Below, one piece after another: positions 60,863 to 64,000 of a stretch of DNA of 64,000 nucleotides. Source of the stretch: Croceicoccus pelagius (GTDB lineage: Bacteria; Pseudomonadota; Alphaproteobacteria; Sphingomonadales; Sphingomonadaceae); NCBI RefSeq assembly GCF_001661915.1, contig NZ_LYWY01000037.1:248001-312000 (forward strand), read 5' to 3'. The number at the start of each line of letters is the position of its first letter. Position 1 is the stretch's first letter. The position numbers were made by a program, and so were the translations under genes. The notes below the pieces were generated by a model that had not been told where the DNA came from, did not search any database, and was given only the letters and a program-made list of their open reading frames with translations.

Positions 60863-62812
60863 ATGAAACCTTTTTCGATGATCGCGCTGCTCGCCGCCAG
60901 CGCACTTGCCTCCCCCGCAGTCGCCCAGACCCAGACTCAATCCGGGGCTGAAGCCGTCCGCAGCCTTCCCGCAGCGGGCCTGACGCTTTCGCAGGCCGTG
61001 CCCAACCCGGTCGACACGCCGTTTCCGGGCGGGACGATCAAGATCGATGTCGATGCGACCGACCTTGCACGCGGCCTGTTCCGTACGACCGAGACGATCC
61101 CCGTCGCCGCCGGCACCGACAAGCTGACGTTGCTTTACCCGCAATGGCTGCCGGGTAGGCACGCGGGGCTTGCGAAGATCCGCAATCTTACCGGTATCCG
61201 CTTCACCGTCGACGGCAAGGACGTCGCGTGGGAGCGTGATCCGGTCGAAGTCTATGCCTTCCATCTCGATCTTCCCGCAGGGGCGAGCGAGGTCGTGGCG
61301 CATCTCGTCTATACCTCGGCGCTACGGTCGTCGGAGGGGCGCGTCGTGATGACGCCCGAGATGATGAACCTGAAGTTCGAAGAAATGACGCTCTACCCCG
61401 CGGGCCACTACGTCCGGCGCATCGCGGTGAAGCCGACCGTGACTTTCCCCGCAGGCTGGGACGTTGCCACCGCGCTCGACGGCATGGCGCGCAGCGGCGA
61501 CACCGTGACGTGGGCGCAGACCGATTACCAGACGCTGGTGGACAGCCCGATCTTTGCGGGTGAACACCACCGCGAATGGGATCTGGGCCACGACGCGCAG
61601 CTTCAGGTCTTTGCGCACAGCCCCGAGTATCTCGACGCGACCGACGAACAGATCGGCAGCGTGCGCGCCCTGATGGACGAGGCCGTGATCCTGTTCGGCA
61701 ATCAGCAGTGGGATCACTACGACTTCCTGCTGGGTCTGACCGACACATTGGGCGGAATCGGGCTGGAACATCACCGCTCGTCCGAGAACACCCTGCCACC
61801 CGACACGTTCGAGGACTGGGAAAAGAACGAATACCGCGTCGACCTGCTGCCGCATGAACTGACGCACAGCTGGAACGGGAAGTTCCGCCGTCCGGTCGGT
61901 TCGTGGACGCCCGATTATCGTCAGCCGATGCAGAATGAGCTGCTCTGGGTCTATGAAGGCCAGACGCAGTACTGGGACCTGCCGCTGTCCGCGCGTTCGG
62001 GGATGCAGAGCAAGGAAATGGTCCTTGGAGAGATTGCCCGTTCGGCTGCCGAGTATGCGAGCGAGCCGGGACGTAGCTGGCGTTCACTGGTCGATACGAC
62101 CAACGACCCGCAAGTCGGCCAGCGCGCGTCGAAGCCTTACTACAGCTACGCCCGCGGCGAGGAATACTACAACGAAGGCGCGCTCGTCTGGCTCGAAGCC
62201 GACATGCTGATCCGCAGCGAGACGAATGGCCGCAAGTCGCTCGACGATTTCGCCAAGCTGTTCTTCGGCGGCCACCCCGGCGATTGGGGCGAAATCACGT
62301 ATGATTTCGACGACGTGGTCGAGACTCTGAACACCATCCACCCGCACGACTGGGCGACGTTCCTGCGCGAACGCGTATATGCAGCGGGCGCACCGGCTCC
62401 GATCAAGGGCATCGAGCTTGGCGGTTACAAGCTGGTCTTCAAGGAAGAGCCGAATCCGTTCGACAAAAGCCTGATGGCCAAGGGCGCCCTTCGCCTGGAA
62501 CACTCGCTGGGCATGGTGCTGAGCGAAACGGGCGCGGTAACTTCGGTGATCTGGGACGGCGTCGCCTTCAAGGCGGGCATCGTCAGCGGGGCCGAGATCG
62601 TGGCCGTGAACGGCGAGGAATATTCGGCCGACAAGCTGAAGAAAGCGATCACCGCGGCAAAGGCAGGCGGCTCGATCGACCTCCTCGTCAAGCGTGGCGG
62701 CCGCTATACGACCGTGCCGGTTGCCTATGACGGGGGCCTGCGCTGGCCGTGGATCGAAAAGGCGGTGAAGGGCAAGGCGCACATCGACCGCTGGCTCGAA
62801 CCGCGGCGCTGA
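60863..62812 (+). CDS. M61 family glycyl-aminopeptidase-like zinc protease, secreted
   Basis: A 649-residue exported peptidase. The signal peptide (MKPFSMIALLAASALASPAVAQ) is clear. The zinc site HELTHSWNGKFRRP lies at residues 331-335 (HELTH), followed by a downstream acidic ligand in ELLWVYEGQTQYW. The C-terminal PDZ-like domain covers about 540-630 (SGAEIVAVNGEEYSADKLKK). This order, M61 core then PDZ, is standard. Substrates are likely peptides with N-terminal Gly/Ala. Confidence 0.93.
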   Translation: MKPFSMIALLAASALASPAVAQTQTQSGAEAVRSLPAAGLTLSQAVPNPVDTPFPGGTIKIDVDATDLARGLFRTTETIPVAAGTDKLTLLYPQWLPGRHAGLAKIRNLTGIRFTVDGKDVAWERDPVEVYAFHLDLPAGASEVVAHLVYTSALRSSEGRVVMTPEMMNLKFEEMTLYPAGHYVRRIAVKPTVTFPAGWDVATALDGMARSGDTVTWAQTDYQTLVDSPIFAGEHHREWDLGHDAQLQVFAHSPEYLDATDEQIGSVRALMDEAVILFGNQQWDHYDFLLGLTDTLGGIGLEHHRSSENTLPPDTFEDWEKNEYRVDLLPHELTHSWNGKFRRPVGSWTPDYRQPMQNELLWVYEGQTQYWDLPLSARSGMQSKEMVLGEIARSAAEYASEPGRSWRSLVDTTNDPQVGQRASKPYYSYARGEEYYNEGALVWLEADMLIRSETNGRKSLDDFAKLFFGGHPGDWGEITYDFDDVVETLNTIHPHDWATFLRERVYAAGAPAPIKGIELGGYKLVFKEEPNPFDKSLMAKGALRLEHSLGMVLSETGAVTSVIWDGVAFKAGIVSGAEIVAVNGEEYSADKLKKAITAAKAGGSIDLLVKRGGRYTTVPVAYDGGLRWPWIEKAVKGKAHIDRWLEPRR

Positions 62813-62964
62813 CCGGGTGCGCCTTCGCAGGCGCGATACATCTGGCGCATCAGACCAAAGGAAGCCTTGGCGAAGGGGCGTCGGCGCGCTAGAGGCTCCG
62901 GCGTTCCATCTGCTTGCTGCACTGCGGCAAGCTTCACCGATACCGTGATACGACAGGAAATCCG

Positions 62965-63504
62965 ATGCGCATCGACATGATCCCGACCGGCGACAATCCG
63001 CCCGAAAGCCTCAACGTCATCATCGAGGTCCCGACCGGCGGCGAGCCCGTGAAGTACGAGTTCGACAAGGCCTCTGGCGCTCTTTTCGTCGACCGCATCC
63101 TCCACACGCCGATGCGCTATCCGGCAAACTACGGATTCGTCCCGCATACGCTTTCGCCCGACGGCGACCCGCTCGACGCGCTGGTCGTGGCGCGCAGCCC
63201 CTTCGTCCCCGGTTCGGTCGTGCGTGCGCGCCCGATCGCGGTCCTCAACCTCGAGGACGAACATGGCGGCGATGAAAAGCTGGTCTGCGTGCCGGTGGAT
63301 TCGACGTTCCCGTACTATTCCAATGTCGCGGAAAAGGCCGACCTGCCCGAAATCGTGATGCAGCAGATCGAGCACTTCTTCACCCACTACAAGGATCTCG
63401 AAGCCGAGAAGTGGGTCCGCATCGGCAACTGGGGCGGCGCAGAAGAAGCCCGCCAGATCGTGCTCGAAGCGATCGAACGTGCCAAGGAAGCCGAAAAGGC
63501 CTGA
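62965..63504 (+). CDS. ppa: Inorganic pyrophosphatase
   Basis: A 179-residue family I pyrophosphatase that hydrolyses PPi and so drives biosynthesis. The acidic metal site is in SPDGDPLDALVVA, and the Lys/Tyr-bearing GGEPVKYEFDKASGALFVDR and MRYPANYGFVPHT are intact. ATG 62965 has AGGAA upstream and fits the family N-terminus MRIDMIPTG; an upstream ATG at 62914 is less likely. Confidence 0.96.
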   Translation: MRIDMIPTGDNPPESLNVIIEVPTGGEPVKYEFDKASGALFVDRILHTPMRYPANYGFVPHTLSPDGDPLDALVVARSPFVPGSVVRARPIAVLNLEDEHGGDEKLVCVPVDSTFPYYSNVAEKADLPEIVMQQIEHFFTHYKDLEAEKWVRIGNWGGAEEARQIVLEAIERAKEAEKA

Positions 63505-63515
63505 TCCTAAGTCAA

Positions 63516-63554
63516 GGACCGGGAGCCGCTCACTCGACGGGGCGGCTCTCGTCC
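63516..63554 (+). terminator. Hairpin after ppa, overlapping the end of the MscS-like gene
   Basis: GAGCCGC (63523-63529) pairs with GCGGCTC (63542-63548), and GGAC/GTCC can extend the base of the stem with mismatches. It starts 11 nt after the ppa stop and lies between or inside the two convergent 3' ends. There is no T tract, so terminator function is uncertain. Confidence 0.35.
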
Positions 63555-64000
63555 AGCAGGTCCTTTTCGCGAGTGACCTGCCTTTCCCGCGCGACCAGGT
63601 CCGCAACGTGGGTCTCGGGCGCGGTATCCACCTTCTCTTCGACGACTGCGGCGCGCGAAACCTTGGCGGGCTTCGCACCCTCTTCGCTTGTAGCGGGCAG
63701 TGGCATCGGGGCCGAACGCGGATCGATGCGCAGGCGGTAGATCGGTTCGGGAAGGCCGAAGCCTGCACCTTCCAGCGCGCCCTTCGCAGCCTGTATCGCC
63801 AGCGAGCGTGCCTTGTAGAAATCGGTGTCGGTCTGGTCGATCCAGCCGAGGAAGCGCACAACGACGTTCGAATCGCCCACTTCCATCACCCGCGCATTCG
63901 GGGCAGGTTCGTCGATCACGAAATCGAGCGCCGCGATTGCCGCCGTGCCCGTCGCCATCGCCTCGACCGGATCGTCGTCGGCATCGACGCCAAGGTCGAA
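63530..64000 (-). CDS. MscS-type mechanosensitive channel, C-terminal part (5' end cut by the window)
   Basis: 156 residues read to the window edge without a start (the first codons are FDLGVDADDDPVEA). The stretch MEVGDSNVVVRFLGWIDQTDTDFYKARSLAIQAAKGALE and the following GLPEPIYRLRID fit the C-terminal alpha/beta domain of small-conductance mechanosensitive channels, which protect against osmotic downshock. A charged, non-conserved tail ends the protein. The membrane part is outside the window, so the family is inferred from this domain alone. Confidence 0.75.
   Translation of the reverse strand, partial: FDLGVDADDDPVEAMATGTAAIAALDFVIDEPAPNARVMEVGDSNVVVRFLGWIDQTDTDFYKARSLAIQAAKGALEGAGFGLPEPIYRLRIDPRSAPMPLPATSEEGAKPAKVSRAAVVEEKVDTAPETHVADLVARERQVTREKDLLDESRPVE

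Overview
The window reads as chromosomal DNA of a high-G+C alphaproteobacterium of the order Sphingomonadales, most plausibly a marine or aquatic Erythrobacter/Croceicoccus/Novosphingobium-type organism. This rests on recognisable gene orders (DUF3576-leuS-lptE-holA; rnd-lptC-lptA; hisS-prfA-prmC-DUF4167; glnE-bcp; lnt-metK), on alphaproteobacterial families (DUF4167, DUF3576, short RNase D, cysteine-type PhaZ) and on several TTG starts. The genus is inference. I see no tRNA, rRNA, CRISPR array, insertion sequence or complete prophage.

Layout. 1-8 kb: 3' part of uppP is cut by the window edge, then a secreted M13 peptidase, an ABC exporter, an intracellular PHB depolymerase and an acidic membrane-anchored protein of unknown function. 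8-14 kb: glutamate synthase gltB-gltD, closed by a clear terminator. 14-17 kb: small membrane protein, SnoaL/LEH-like protein, acetoacetyl-CoA reductase phaB and a putative outer-membrane protein. 17-22 kb: DUF3576 lipoprotein-leuS-lptE-holA, with stop/start overlaps from leuS to holA. 22-30.5 kb: an accessory surface-glycan island. It has two small phage-tail-like genes, a GT4 glycosyltransferase and a tightly coupled minus-strand operon (gmd, a putative fucosyltransferase, fcl, a frameshifted WcaI-like glycosyltransferase, a flippase, a sulfotransferase). Its enzymes fit synthesis of GDP-L-fucose, fucosylation, export and sulfation of a glycan.

30.5-39.6 kb: lptA-lptC-rnd, then divergent ung-GNAT-GNAT-ribbon-helix-helix, DUF305, a small conserved-motif protein, a large membrane coiled-coil protein with a possible AIM24-like C-terminus, murA and galU. 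39.7-48 kb: a large hybrid histidine kinase (MASE1-like, PAS, HisKA, HATPase, REC, Hpt), an M23 peptidase, DUF455, bcp and glnE. 48-54 kb: scoA, a putative HAD-like lipoprotein, scoB, glutathione peroxidase, a 5'-nucleotidase and a solitary GH24 lysozyme. 54-64 kb: metK with an operator-like palindrome, lnt, DUF4167, prmC, prfA, hisS, an M61 peptidase, ppa and the C-terminal part of an MscS-like channel.

Functional themes are cell-envelope construction (uppP, murA, lptA/C/E, lnt, galU, M23), nitrogen assimilation (gltBD, glnE), PHB and ketone-body metabolism (phaZ, phaB, scoAB) and surface polysaccharide. The most unusual part is the fucose/sulfotransferase island. It lies where many alphaproteobacteria would carry parB next to holA on one side and lptB next to lptA on the other.
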